Assembly (NCBI GenBank): GCA_017630215.1
Contig: JAGBVR010000001.1
Coordinates: forward strand, 1-64,000
DNA from: Bacteroidales bacterium
GTDB taxonomy: Bacteria; Bacteroidota; Bacteroidia; Bacteroidales; UBA932
Length of the DNA: 64,000 bases
Reading direction: 5' to 3'
Positions within the stretch are counted from its first letter, which is position 1. Each line of letters begins with the position of its first letter. Made by a program: the position numbers and the translations under genes. The notes under the pieces are model-generated. The model saw nothing but the letters and a program-made list of their open reading frames with translations, had not been told where the DNA came from and did no database searches. Shown here piece after piece: positions 38,149-48,196 of the stretch.

Positions 38149-40194
38149 ATGAAGAAATGCATTATGCTTTTGCTGGCCTTGTTTTGCGGATTATCCGCAG
38201 CAACAGCTCAAAACAATGACTGGCAGTCAGATAAATATTCAATGTTCATCCATTTCGGACTCTATTCCCATTTCGGAGGAGTATATGACGGTCAACCTGT
38301 AAGGCAGGGCTATAGCGAACAGATACAGTCATTCGCGGGCATATTCTCAGACTGGTATGCGGAAGAAGCCCGTAACTTCGATCCTGCAGGATTCGATGCA
38401 GACAAAATCGCAGAACTCGCCAAAGCTGGCGGTATGCGCTCGATCGTCTTTACCTCGAAACATCATGACGGTTTCTGTATGTTCGATACAAAGACTACTT
38501 CATACAGCAGCGTAGAGATGATGCCTTCCCACAGGGACTTCGTAAGGGAACTTTCCGAGGCCTGCAGAAAGCATGGACTACGTTTCGGCCTTTATTTCTC
38601 TCTTATCGACTGGAACTATCCGCATGCATATCCTATCTCCAGTCACAATGCAGATTTCATCACTCCCGAACACCATGAGTTCAGCAAGGCTCAGGTCAGG
38701 GAGCTTCTTACCAATTACGGTCCGATATCTGAACTATGGTTCGATATGGGCTCACTTCTTCCTCAGCAGAGTCGTGAACTGTATGATCTGGTGAAGGAAC
38801 TTCAGCCTGACTGCATGGTAAGCGGCAGGCTTGGAAATGATGTCTATGACTTCGCAGTGATGGCAGATAACAAATTGCCTGAGAGTGCCTTGCATGCTCC
38901 GTGGCAGAGCGCGGCTTCGATGTTTCCTGAGACCTGGAGCTACCGCAGCTGGCAGGAAAGAGGAAGTGTGGAGGACAAATATGCCGAGAAACTGCGTACG
39001 CTTATCAATGTCGTCGCACACGGAGGAAATTATCTGCTCAATATCGGACCGGCATCGGACGGAAGTGTGGTGCCTTTCGAAGATGAAGTGATACGTCGCA
39101 TCGGAGGATGGCTCAAGGATAATGGTGAGGCGGTCTACGGTACATTTTCATTTCCACAAGGACGTTTTGCACATGAATACGAATGGGGGACAGCGACAGT
39201 AAAGGACAATGTCGTTTATCTCCTTTTGACCGGTCGATATCCCGAGCTTGACATCATGCTCCATGGTGATGAAGGACCTGTCAGTGTCGAGGGTGCAGAG
39301 TGGAAAGATTATAGGGGAAACACATATATTTATACTACTCCGGATATGTATGCCGGTCCGGATGTGAAGGTTATAAAACTGGTTTATGCCAAGCCTGTTG
39401 ATCAAGTCTTCTCTGCATTCAATTCGTATGATTCTGAACTTACATGGAAGAATGCAGTCAAGCAGTACAGTTATTCTTGCTTCGATTATTACAGCAACTA
39501 TAGAAGTACAGTGGGATATACATGGAATACAGGTCTGAAGCATCCTGTTTCAGCAGTTGAACTTACATACACAGAAGAAGAAATCGGTCGTAAGATAAGT
39601 CTGTCAGTCGGGGATATGACAATGGAGGTGACTTTGGACGGTGGTGAGGAAATTCACCTTTCTCAGAATATTGCTCTCGACACTCTCCGCTACGGCAGAA
39701 TGCGTGGCGGTACTTTTGACAATCCGATATCGTTGGATCGCGTAACTGAGTGGAGTGAAATTCCTCAAGGATCATTGCAGTTTGATTCTCCGTCTTTCTC
39801 CAATTACCTGATGACAAGCACTCTATGGGTGGATAAATCTTCCAAGGTCATCTTTGATGTCCGTTCTGGAAACGCAGTGGAACTGATGGTGGATGGAAAG
39901 ACAGTGACTAAGCATCTGAACCCGTACAGAACAACAGACAGGACGGAAAAGGTCATGCTTGATCTGAGCAAGGGAAAACATCAGGTTGTTCTGAGGTCTT
40001 ATAACAGATTTGAGGATTCGGCATGCATAGGTCTTTCTGTTGCAGATAATCAGAAGGTATATAAGATGAAAGTCACTCTGCCTCGTAGATGGGACGGAGA
40101 GAATGTCAAAGTGAGTATTCTTCCTCTCGACAAACCTTCTTCGCATACAGATTGTGGTCTTCATAACGTGATTTTAAGGCTTCTGAGGCGGTAG
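38149..40194 (+). CDS. Alpha-L-fucosidase (GH29)
   Basis: 681 residues, secreted (signal peptide to about residue 20, AATAQ). The GH29 barrel includes MFIHFGLYSHFGG, FTSKHHDGFCMFDTKTT and the nucleophile in LWFDMG (Asp199), with the GNYLLNIGP segment near residue 300. Residues about 340-681 are extra C-terminal beta domains, likely sugar-binding. It releases L-fucose from glycans and suggests host or plant glycan foraging. It stands alone rather than inside a sus-type locus. Confidence 0.92.
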   Translation: MKKCIMLLLALFCGLSAATAQNNDWQSDKYSMFIHFGLYSHFGGVYDGQPVRQGYSEQIQSFAGIFSDWYAEEARNFDPAGFDADKIAELAKAGGMRSIVFTSKHHDGFCMFDTKTTSYSSVEMMPSHRDFVRELSEACRKHGLRFGLYFSLIDWNYPHAYPISSHNADFITPEHHEFSKAQVRELLTNYGPISELWFDMGSLLPQQSRELYDLVKELQPDCMVSGRLGNDVYDFAVMADNKLPESALHAPWQSAASMFPETWSYRSWQERGSVEDKYAEKLRTLINVVAHGGNYLLNIGPASDGSVVPFEDEVIRRIGGWLKDNGEAVYGTFSFPQGRFAHEYEWGTATVKDNVVYLLLTGRYPELDIMLHGDEGPVSVEGAEWKDYRGNTYIYTTPDMYAGPDVKVIKLVYAKPVDQVFSAFNSYDSELTWKNAVKQYSYSCFDYYSNYRSTVGYTWNTGLKHPVSAVELTYTEEEIGRKISLSVGDMTMEVTLDGGEEIHLSQNIALDTLRYGRMRGGTFDNPISLDRVTEWSEIPQGSLQFDSPSFSNYLMTSTLWVDKSSKVIFDVRSGNAVELMVDGKTVTKHLNPYRTTDRTEKVMLDLSKGKHQVVLRSYNRFEDSACIGLSVADNQKVYKMKVTLPRRWDGENVKVSILPLDKPSSHTDCGLHNVILRLLRR

Positions 40195-40196
40195 TT

Positions 40197-40227
40197 TTGG
40201 CAGTTTGGCATATAATTGCTATATTTA
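40197..40227 (+). promoter_or_regulatory. Possible promoter for the arginine deiminase gene
   Basis: TTG (40197-40199), 20 bases, TATATTTA (40220-40227): one base off consensus. Confidence 0.4.
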
Positions 40228-40251
40228 CAAAATTGGTATAAGCCCCTATTT

Positions 40252-41526
40252 ATGGAACACAGTAAGCTTAGGATTGAGATCCAGTCTGAAATCGGAGAAT
40301 TGAATGCAGTCCTTCTGCATCGCCCAGGTGCCGAGGTGGAGAATATGACCCCGAGGAACGTCCAGAGGGCATTGTACAGTGACATTCTCAATCTTTCCAT
40401 TGCTCAGAACGAATATGAGCAACTTTCAGGCGTGCTTTCAAAACTGGCTTCGGTATATGAAGTCCGTGAATTGCTTGTCAAGGTTCTGGATCAATGGAAA
40501 CCTCGTGCGGATCTGATACACAGGATATGTGTCGCAGAGGATGTCGTTCCATATATTGACGCTCTTATGGCAATGGATTCCGTCGAGCTCGCACGTGTCC
40601 TGATCGAGGGACTTCCCGCGAGAGTAGATACATTGACATCTTATCTTCGTAATGAATATTACGCCCTTTATCCGTTATATAATTTCTATTTCACAAGAGA
40701 TGCAGCCGTGACAATCGGAAGTCAGGCACTAATCTGCCGCATGGCCAATAAGGTGCGTATGCGTGAGTCTCTGATAATGGATGCCATATACAGATGCAGC
40801 GGAGCGTTCGAATGCGGTGTGGTGGATGCAAATGCAGATCAGCAGGAAACCTCTCAGATCATTATGGAAGGCGGAGATATCCTTATAGCTCGTGAGGATA
40901 TACTCATTGTCGGAAATGGTGTGAGAACTACTCCTCAGGGAATTGATTTTATAGTCGACCGGTTCTGCAAGGCCCATCCATCTGGCAGGCTTCATGTTCT
41001 GGTACAGCAACTTCCTTCGGAGCCTGAGTCGTTTATCCATCTGGATATGGTATTTACCCTCCTTGACAAGGATAAGTGTATGATCTTCAAGCCTCTGATA
41101 ATGCAGGCCAATCAATATCAGACAGTACATATCACGATCGAGCAGGGAAGAGTTGAGTCCATAAGGCCAGTTGCAGGTCTTCTACCGGCGCTTAAGGCCT
41201 TGGGAATGGATCTGAAGCCTCTGATATGCGGAGGTGAGGACGAATGGGACCAGGAAAGGGAACAGTGGCATAGCGGAGCCAATTTCTTTGCTTTCGCGCC
41301 AGGAAAGGTTCTGACCTATGCAAGAAATATCCACACATTGGAGGAACTGGATAAGGCAGGATTCAATATCGTAAAGGCAGCCGACTTCATTGCCGGGAAG
41401 CAGGAAGATGCTGTTTATGGCCAGAGCCCTTGTGCTGTCACAATAGACGGATCGGAGCTCCCAAGAGGCGGCGGTGGAGCAAGATGCATGACAATGCCGC
41501 TGTCAAGACAGAAAGTAAATTGGTAA
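40252..41526 (+). CDS. arcA: Arginine deiminase family protein
   Basis: 424 residues from MEHSKLRIEI; twelve extra upstream codons are rejected because family members begin near this point. Converts arginine to citrulline and ammonia. Motifs are EIGELNAVLLHRPG, NFYFTRDAAVTIG, MEGGDILI, the catalytic-His segment FIHLDMVF, and the catalytic Cys412 in GGGGARCMTMPL. Whether the substrate is arginine or another guanidine is inferred. ndk follows 21 bases later. Confidence 0.9.
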   Translation: MEHSKLRIEIQSEIGELNAVLLHRPGAEVENMTPRNVQRALYSDILNLSIAQNEYEQLSGVLSKLASVYEVRELLVKVLDQWKPRADLIHRICVAEDVVPYIDALMAMDSVELARVLIEGLPARVDTLTSYLRNEYYALYPLYNFYFTRDAAVTIGSQALICRMANKVRMRESLIMDAIYRCSGAFECGVVDANADQQETSQIIMEGGDILIAREDILIVGNGVRTTPQGIDFIVDRFCKAHPSGRLHVLVQQLPSEPESFIHLDMVFTLLDKDKCMIFKPLIMQANQYQTVHITIEQGRVESIRPVAGLLPALKALGMDLKPLICGGEDEWDQEREQWHSGANFFAFAPGKVLTYARNIHTLEELDKAGFNIVKAADFIAGKQEDAVYGQSPCAVTIDGSELPRGGGGARCMTMPLSRQKVNW

Positions 41527-41547
41527 ACTGATAATATTATAAAAATT

Positions 41548-42009
41548 ATGGAAAGAACACTTGTAATTCTTAAGCCGGGATGCCTCCAGAGAGGTCTTAT
41601 CGGCGAAGTTATCTCAAGATTTGAGAAAAGAGGCCTCAAGCTCGTTGCTATGAAGATGGTTCAGCTTGACGAGGAGATCCTTAAGGTACATTATGCACAT
41701 CTTCTCGACAGACCTTTCTTCCCATGGCTCCGCGACGGAATGATGGCGGCTCCTGTAATCCTCTGCTGCTGGGAAGGTTACAGCGCAGTTCAGGTTGTTC
41801 GCGATATGGCCGGTGCGACAAAGGCAAGCAAGGCGGTCCCTGGTACAATCCGTGGTGACTACAGCCTTAGCGCTCAGGAGAACATCGTACACACATCAGA
41901 TTCTCTCGAGAATGCAGAAATCGAGCTCAAGAGATTCTTCGTGGAGTCAGACTACTGCGAATATCAGTCTCCTCTTGATCCTTTCAAGTACGCTCCGGAC
42001 GAATATTAA
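41548..42009 (+). CDS. ndk: Nucleoside diphosphate kinase
   Basis: 153 residues. Phosphorylates NDPs via a phosphohistidine. TLVILKPGC at the N-terminus, the active-site His115 in NIVHTSDS, and the FFVES region near the C-terminus are conserved, with normal length. A bidirectional terminator follows, separating it from the ATPase operon on the other strand. Confidence 0.97.
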   Translation: MERTLVILKPGCLQRGLIGEVISRFEKRGLKLVAMKMVQLDEEILKVHYAHLLDRPFFPWLRDGMMAAPVILCCWEGYSAVQVVRDMAGATKASKAVPGTIRGDYSLSAQENIVHTSDSLENAEIELKRFFVESDYCEYQSPLDPFKYAPDEY

Positions 42010-42031
42010 TATCAGTCCGATATATAAAACA

Positions 42032-42069
42032 AGCCTCCTGCATCTGAAACAGCAGGAGGCTTTGTTGTA
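42032..42069. terminator. Bidirectional terminator between ndk and the ATPase operon
   Basis: AGCCTCCTGC (42032-42041) pairs with GCAGGAGGCT (42052-42061). TTGTTGT follows on the plus strand and TTGTTTTATAT on the minus strand, so it can end both convergent transcripts. Confidence 0.85.
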
Positions 42070-42082
42070 TGGATTCCGGCAA

Positions 42083-42520
<438 letters not shown>

Positions 42521-42539
42521 TTAGTTATTTATAATTTAC

Positions 42540-44375
42540 TTATTTGTTTGTTTTAAGTGGGTTGTAGGCTGCACCCTTTCCTTCATATCCAGCGTTCTTG
42601 AAATACTCCATGAAAGTAAGTCGCATCGGATGAACGAAAGCTCCAAGTCCTGAAAGCATGATGTTCATCACGTGACCTATTATAAGGATAAGAACAAATG
42701 GAAGCCAGGTTATGACACTGTCTCCGCGTACGGATAGAGCAAGGTCATTGAAGGCCTGTCCGAGCATTCCACCGGCAAGTCCGAGAGCGAAGAGACGCAG
42801 ATAACTGAGGACATCACCAAGGATGCCTGTCGCCATATTGTATGTGTCCCAAAGGCCCGCTCCGATGTTGATCAGAGGATTTCTTCCTGGAGTATTGAAA
42901 ATGTAGATAGCAAGTGCGGAGATTCCGCCGACAGCTATCACGGCCCATTTCATAGCTTCTGGCGAAAGGATCTTACCGACTCCCAGAAGTGCAAGGATTA
43001 CTCCTCCGACAATGAGTAGGAGCCATCCCCAGGTAGCAATATTCTCCTTTATTCCAAATCGCTTGGTATAGCATATTGCCTTGACTGTCATTGCAAGACA
43101 TATGTGGAAGATACCGATTCCCATAGCGAGGATCATCTGTATGTTCAGAGTTCCGATGCTTGGAATGTCAATGTCTCCGACTATCATGCAGCCCTTCATC
43201 CACTGAGGCACCCAGGCTGCATCGAAGAGGCTTGTTCCGAAGAATGTTCCCAGAACAGTGCCTACGAGCATTGTTCCGGCTCCGAGGATTGCTATAATGC
43301 TGCCAAGTCCCTCAAACATTCCGATCTTCATCCAGCCTTTGTTCAGCATGATTCCCATCAGAAGAAGAATGATTCCATAACCGGCATCTCCCATACACAT
43401 TGCAAAGAACAGCAGGTAGAATGGAGCCACTATAGGTGTAGGATCGAACTCTGTATAGACTGGCATGCCATACATTTCTGTGAATACCTCGAACTGGCGG
43501 GCGAACCAGCCGTTCTTGAGCTTGATAGGAGGATTGTCCTCCTGTACAGCTTCTTCCTTGATGTACAGAACCCCCATCTTGTCAAATGCCTCGATCAGAT
43601 CAGCATCATTCTCTGACGGAGCGAATCCGGTGAATACTGTGATGAGATCCTCTGCTGCGCCCTGGCCGGCCTCATTAGCAAGATAACGGTCAAGTTCCAC
43701 AAGGGCATCGTTGCTTGCTTCCTTAATTGCAGGGATATAGTCCTTTGCGTTAAGAAGTCCAGCCTTGCACTTGATTACCTCGGCCTTGAGGCGCTCAAGC
43801 TCAGCTGCAGCTTCTGCATATGTTCCTTCCGGAGCAGCTGTTTCCTGAACAGGGAAGCTATATGCTTCACCCTTTGGAGCTACTGTTACGAACCAGACCT
43901 TCTTTCCGTCTTCATAAACTACCTGAAGAGGGTAGAGCTCTCCCCAGGCCTCATCGTACCTCTTTGCATCCACACTATAGTAGTGCACTGAATATCCAAG
44001 GTCAGAGAGCCCGTCCACAGCTTTCTTGTCATATTCTCCCCAAGGGAGTCTTGCGCTTAGCTGCTTATTTGCATTGGCAATCGCAATGTTAAGCTCTGTA
44101 AGCTTTGCTCTGCACTCTTCAACGAAATCCACCGGATTTCCTTCAATATCGGCAGTAGTCTTTGCAATTGCTTCAGCATCAGCGTCTTTTGAGTAGTCGA
44201 TGCTCTCAAGGAATTCAAGAGTCTTGCGGGCTCTCTCTGCCTTGTGGAACATCACGGAAGAGTCAGAGTCTATCGGCTTTACAGAACGGCTGATGTCCAC
44301 GACTCCGAGCTCCTGAAGCTGCTCCAGGAAGCCTTCCTTCTCTCCTGTAAGGAGTACGAAGGAATATTTTGTCAT
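42540..44375 (-). CDS. ntpI: V/A-type ATPase subunit I
   Basis: 611 residues from MTKYSFVLL, one base after the subunit D stop (TAAAATG). The long upstream open frame lies inside subunit D. The N-terminal cytoplasmic stalk part (about 1-300) is followed by at least seven membrane helices with GIILLLMGIMLNKG, LRLFALGLAGGMLGQAFND and the ion-path Arg helix, VHPMRLTFMEYFKNAGYEGKG near the C-terminus. It is the stator half-channel of the rotary ATPase. Confidence 0.93.
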   Translation of the reverse strand: MTKYSFVLLTGEKEGFLEQLQELGVVDISRSVKPIDSDSSVMFHKAERARKTLEFLESIDYSKDADAEAIAKTTADIEGNPVDFVEECRAKLTELNIAIANANKQLSARLPWGEYDKKAVDGLSDLGYSVHYYSVDAKRYDEAWGELYPLQVVYEDGKKVWFVTVAPKGEAYSFPVQETAAPEGTYAEAAAELERLKAEVIKCKAGLLNAKDYIPAIKEASNDALVELDRYLANEAGQGAAEDLITVFTGFAPSENDADLIEAFDKMGVLYIKEEAVQEDNPPIKLKNGWFARQFEVFTEMYGMPVYTEFDPTPIVAPFYLLFFAMCMGDAGYGIILLLMGIMLNKGWMKIGMFEGLGSIIAILGAGTMLVGTVLGTFFGTSLFDAAWVPQWMKGCMIVGDIDIPSIGTLNIQMILAMGIGIFHICLAMTVKAICYTKRFGIKENIATWGWLLLIVGGVILALLGVGKILSPEAMKWAVIAVGGISALAIYIFNTPGRNPLINIGAGLWDTYNMATGILGDVLSYLRLFALGLAGGMLGQAFNDLALSVRGDSVITWLPFVLILIIGHVMNIMLSGLGAFVHPMRLTFMEYFKNAGYEGKGAAYNPLKTNK

Positions 44376-44376
44376 T

Positions 44377-44994
44377 TTAGTTATCATTGTTCTGCTCCTC
44401 CTCTTCTTCAATAGCATGTCTGCTCTTAACGATCTTGGAAGCCGCCTTGGAGAGGTTCTCCTCGTCCTCCATGTATCGTTTGATCTTTCTGATGGCCTCC
44501 TGATATCCCGGGATCTGCACCTTCTCATAAAGGTTTACCTTCTGAGTGGTCTTCTTTCTCTGGAAGTCAAGAATACGTGCCTTCTCGAGATAAACCTCCG
44601 ACTCGATTCCGAGCCTTGAGAGTTCCTTGAGGATTGCAACTCCGTCAGCATACCACGCAGGGCAGTTGAAGGCGTTGAACTCATGGATCTCATACTTGAT
44701 CTCTCCCAGGGCCGGTGTCTTTACTCCGGCTACCTTTACTGTATAAAGGTCGACATCCACGATGGAGATCAGGCTTGGCTGGAACTCGTTCCAGAGTGCG
44801 GCGAGATAGTCGTATTTCTTCAGGGCGGCATCAAGATCTTCAATAAGTTTCTCCGAATAGTCCTTGGCCTTCTTCACTTCGACGCGCAGTGCCGACTCCT
44901 TGTTCTTCAAGGTAGGGAGGGCGTTCTTACGCATCTTGAGCTGTTTGTTCAAGTTGTTCAGAGACGTCTTATTATATTGAAATTTTATAGCCAT
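44377..44994 (-). CDS. ntpD: V/A-type ATPase subunit D
   Basis: 205 residues. The central rotor shaft: long coiled coils at both ends (NLNKQLKMRKNALPTLKNKE near the N-terminus, ARILDFQRKKTTQKVNLYEK near the C-terminus). Acidic tail EEEEEQNNDN. It sits between B and I in the operon. Confidence 0.9.
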   Translation of the reverse strand: MAIKFQYNKTSLNNLNKQLKMRKNALPTLKNKESALRVEVKKAKDYSEKLIEDLDAALKKYDYLAALWNEFQPSLISIVDVDLYTVKVAGVKTPALGEIKYEIHEFNAFNCPAWYADGVAILKELSRLGIESEVYLEKARILDFQRKKTTQKVNLYEKVQIPGYQEAIRKIKRYMEDEENLSKAASKIVKSRHAIEEEEEQNNDN

Positions 44995-45001
44995 AATTAT
45001 T

Positions 45002-45030
45002 AGATTTCTCCACTACGGTCGAAATGACAG
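45002..45030. repeat. Dispersed palindromic repeat, copy 2
   Basis: AGATTTCTCC...GAAATGACAG in the gap between subunits B and D. It aligns base for base with the left half of the element at 48125-48153, with six mismatches. Confidence 0.6.
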
Positions 45031-45034
45031 TGTG

Positions 45035-46354
45035 TTACTTTTTCCAATATGTATCAATAAGCTCCTGCTTGATACCGGTTTCGGCCTTAGTGAAGTATGT
45101 GCCGAAGAGCTCCCAGGCTGTGTCAAGCATTTCGTCGATCTTCAGGTTCACGTCGATCGCGAGAAGTCTTGTCGCGTATGCCTTCGCATAGTCAAGACAT
45201 CTGAGGTCGTAGTCGCTGAGGTCGAAACCATTCTCGAGCTTTGTCTTAGCGTTCTGAGCATCGGCATAAAGACGTACAGATGCGTTCATTACCTGGCCGT
45301 GGTCCTTACGTGTCTTCTTACCCTGTACGAGCTGTTTCAGACGTGAAAGTGAACGGAACGGGTCGATGATGACTTTACCAGAGTCCGGGTCGGTACGGAG
45401 GAAGAGCTGTCCCTCTGTGATGTAACCTGTGTTGTCCGGAATCGCGTGGGTGATGTCTCCGTCGTTGAGAGTTGTCACAGCGATGATTGTGATCGAACCT
45501 CCCTCAGGAAGCTGTACGGCCTTCTCGTAGATCTTTGCGAGGTCTGAGTAGAGTGAACCTGGCATTGAGTCCTTTGACGGGATCTGGTCCATACGGTTAG
45601 ACACGATAGAGAGGGCGTCGGCGTAAAGGGTCATGTCGGTAAGGAGCACGAGTACCTTTTCGTTCTTCTCCACAGCGAAATACTCTGCGGCTGTAAGAGC
45701 CATATCCGGAATGAGGAGTCGCTCTACAGGAGGCTGCTCTGTCGTATTCACGAATGAGATGATCTTGTCCAATGCACCCGCAGCCTCGAATTCGTGCTTG
45801 AAGTAGAGGTAGTCGTCATTAGAAAGACCCATACCGCCGAGGATGATCTTGTCTACGTCTGCACGGAGAGCTACCTGAGCCATTACATTATTATATGGCT
45901 GGTCTGGGTCTGCGAAGAAAGGAATCTTCTGTCCAGATACGAGGGTGTTGTTGAGGTCAATACCTGCGATACCTGTAGGGATCAGCTGTGAAGGCTGCTT
46001 TCTCTTATATGGATTCACAGAAGGACCTCCGATCTCCACTGTCTTTCCTTCCACAGCCGGACCGCCGTCGATAGGCTCGCCGTATGCGTTGAAGAAACGT
46101 CCTGCAAGCTCGTCGCTTACATTCAGGGTAGGTGCTCCGCCGAGGAATACCACCTCTGCATTTGTAGGGATTCCCTCTGTACCTGAGAAGATCTGTAGTG
46201 TGACGAGGTCTCCCTTTGTTTTAACCACCTGAGCAAGGCGGCCGTCTACGAGGGCAAGCTCGTCGTTTGATACACCTGTCGCCTTAAGCGAAACTGTAGC
46301 CTTTGTGATGGCCTCCAGCTGTGTATATACTTTCTGAAATGCCTTATTTGCCAT
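45035..46354 (-). CDS. ntpB: V/A-type ATPase subunit B
   Basis: 439 residues. The non-catalytic nucleotide-site subunit: no Walker A lysine loop at the P-loop position, but the conserved IPIGIAGIDLNN-like segment, RVALRADVDK region and SMPSKDSMPGSLYSDLA match subunit B. Pairs with A in the catalytic head. Its start overlaps the end of subunit A by 11 bases. Confidence 0.96.
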   Translation of the reverse strand: MANKAFQKVYTQLEAITKATVSLKATGVSNDELALVDGRLAQVVKTKGDLVTLQIFSGTEGIPTNAEVVFLGGAPTLNVSDELAGRFFNAYGEPIDGGPAVEGKTVEIGGPSVNPYKRKQPSQLIPTGIAGIDLNNTLVSGQKIPFFADPDQPYNNVMAQVALRADVDKIILGGMGLSNDDYLYFKHEFEAAGALDKIISFVNTTEQPPVERLLIPDMALTAAEYFAVEKNEKVLVLLTDMTLYADALSIVSNRMDQIPSKDSMPGSLYSDLAKIYEKAVQLPEGGSITIIAVTTLNDGDITHAIPDNTGYITEGQLFLRTDPDSGKVIIDPFRSLSRLKQLVQGKKTRKDHGQVMNASVRLYADAQNAKTKLENGFDLSDYDLRCLDYAKAYATRLLAIDVNLKIDEMLDTAWELFGTYFTKAETGIKQELIDTYWKK

Positions 46355-48095
46355 TGCTTAGAAGATTATTGAGTTTTTCCTGATATTCGTAGAATCTTTC
46401 GCTCTTGAACTCAGAGTAGTTCATCTGTCTGAGAGCGTTGATGAGCTCCTTGAAGTAGTTACGGCAAGCCTCGAAGTCTTCGAATGTGAAGTCGCGGTCA
46501 CAGATGCCCATAACGAGTTCGAGCATATATTTCTGTCTTTCGAGAGGACAGAGGGCGTCGATTTCGTCGAATGCATCCTGCTGGAGGATGACGAAGTCTA
46601 CGAGTTCTGATTTCCAGAAGATTTCGTGGTAGCTCATAGGCACACCGTCGTCACCGAGGATGTTGATCTGGTCATTTGCCTCCTTACCCTTGCGGACAAT
46701 ATTCTTGGCACGTTCTACCATCTCCACCCAGCCCGGCATGATTGTCTCGTTGAGATACTCGCGGATCTCAGGGTATTCGAGATATTTGGAATATGAGTCA
46801 ATAGGGTTTACGGCAGGGTAGCGCTTCTGGTCCGCGCGGTTCTGCTCGAGAGCGTAGAAGCAACGTGCAGCCTTCTTTGTAGACTCTGTCACAGGCTCCT
46901 TGAGGTTACCACCCGCTGGAGATACGGTACCGATGAATGTAACCGCACCTGTCTGACCGTTGTTGAGAACGACCATACCTGCACGTGCATAGAAGTTAGA
47001 GATGATGGCTGAAAGGTCCACTGGGAATGCGTCTGCTCCAGGGAGCTCCTCCATACGGTTCGACATCTCTCGGAGAGCCTGAGCCCAACGTGATGTAGAG
47101 TCGGCAAGGAGAAGGACCTTCATACCCATCGCACGATAGTACTCGCAGATAGTCATCGCTGTATAAACGGATGCCTCACGAGCTGCCACAGGCATGTTCG
47201 AAGTGTTACAGATGATGGTCGTACGCTCCATAAGGTGACGTCCTGTATGAGGGTCGATGAGTTCAGGGAACTCAGCGAAGATTTCCACCACCTCGTTTGC
47301 ACGCTCACCGCAGGCCGCCATAACGATCACGTCTGCGTCTCCCTGCTTTGCGATAGCGTGCTGAAGCACAGTCTTACCGCATCCGAATGGTCCAGGGATG
47401 AAGCCTGTACCGCCTTCAGCGATAGGGTTGAGGGTGTCGATCGCGCGCACACCTGTCTCCATGATCTTCGATGGTCTTGGCTTGTCCTTGTAGCCCTTGA
47501 TAGCCACCTTTACAGGCCATTTCTGGTACATTGTCACATTGACATCTTCGCCTTCAGCGTTTGTGAGGACAGCGATGACCTTGTCGATATTGTACTGACC
47601 GGCCTTCTCGATTGACTTCACTGTATATTCGCCTTTGAATGCGAAAGGTACCATGATCTTGTGAGGAAGCCATCCTTCCTTCACCTCTCCGAGCCAGTCA
47701 GCAGCGACTACCTTGTCGCCTGGCTTTGCGATAGGGGTGAAGTCCCAGAGTTTCTCGTGGTTAAGAGGATCGGTGTATTCTCCCTTCTTGAGGAATACTC
47801 CTGTCATTGTGGTGAGGTCGTTCTGAAGACCGTCGTAGCTGCTGGAGAGGAGGCCCGGACCGAGGGTTGCCTCGAGCATTCTGTCCTCGAACTCCACTAC
47901 ATCACCGTTCTTGAGTCCACGGGTGCTTTCGAACACCTGTACTGCAGCGTACTTGCCGTTTACCTTGATGACTTCGGCCATAAGCTTTGTGTCACCTACG
48001 GTAATGTAGCAGATCTCATTCTGCGACACCGGTCCGTTGGCCTCTACAGTCACAAGGTTGGAAACGATACCCGTAACTTTACCAGTTGTTTTCAT
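46344..48095 (-). CDS. ntpA: V/A-type ATPase subunit A (catalytic)
   Basis: 583 residues. Walker A GPFGCGKTVLQ, the Walker B region MKVLLLADSTSRWA, and the non-homologous insertion typical of V/A-type A subunits. Hydrolyses or makes ATP. Upstream is a 70-base palindromic repeat and then DUF2764. Confidence 0.97.
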   Translation of the reverse strand: MKTTGKVTGIVSNLVTVEANGPVSQNEICYITVGDTKLMAEVIKVNGKYAAVQVFESTRGLKNGDVVEFEDRMLEATLGPGLLSSSYDGLQNDLTTMTGVFLKKGEYTDPLNHEKLWDFTPIAKPGDKVVAADWLGEVKEGWLPHKIMVPFAFKGEYTVKSIEKAGQYNIDKVIAVLTNAEGEDVNVTMYQKWPVKVAIKGYKDKPRPSKIMETGVRAIDTLNPIAEGGTGFIPGPFGCGKTVLQHAIAKQGDADVIVMAACGERANEVVEIFAEFPELIDPHTGRHLMERTTIICNTSNMPVAAREASVYTAMTICEYYRAMGMKVLLLADSTSRWAQALREMSNRMEELPGADAFPVDLSAIISNFYARAGMVVLNNGQTGAVTFIGTVSPAGGNLKEPVTESTKKAARCFYALEQNRADQKRYPAVNPIDSYSKYLEYPEIREYLNETIMPGWVEMVERAKNIVRKGKEANDQINILGDDGVPMSYHEIFWKSELVDFVILQQDAFDEIDALCPLERQKYMLELVMGICDRDFTFEDFEACRNYFKELINALRQMNYSEFKSERFYEYQEKLNNLLSNGK

Positions 48096-48124
48096 ATTGT
48101 TATTTGTTAATTTGTTTCTTTTTC

Positions 48125-48196
48125 AGATTCCTCGACTGCGCTCGGAATGACAACTTCTTATTGTCATTCTGAGGAGCGTCAGCGACGTGAGAATCT
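48125..48196. repeat. Dispersed palindromic repeat, copies 3 and 4 in head-to-head array
   Basis: Left half AGATTCCTCG...GGAATGACAA (48125-48153) and right half TTGTCATTCTGA...GTGAGAATCT (48161-48196) form an imperfect palindrome about 70 bases long between subunit A and DUF2764. The right half abuts the DUF2764 stop codon. The stem AGATTC...GAATCT and ATGACAA/TTGTCAT is conserved with copies 1 and 2. Confidence 0.7.

Noticed and set aside
42540-44528. Longer subunit I frame reaching into subunit D
   Set aside because: The extra 51 codons are Arg/Ser-rich readthrough of the D gene in another frame; the MTKYSF start one base after the D stop is far better.
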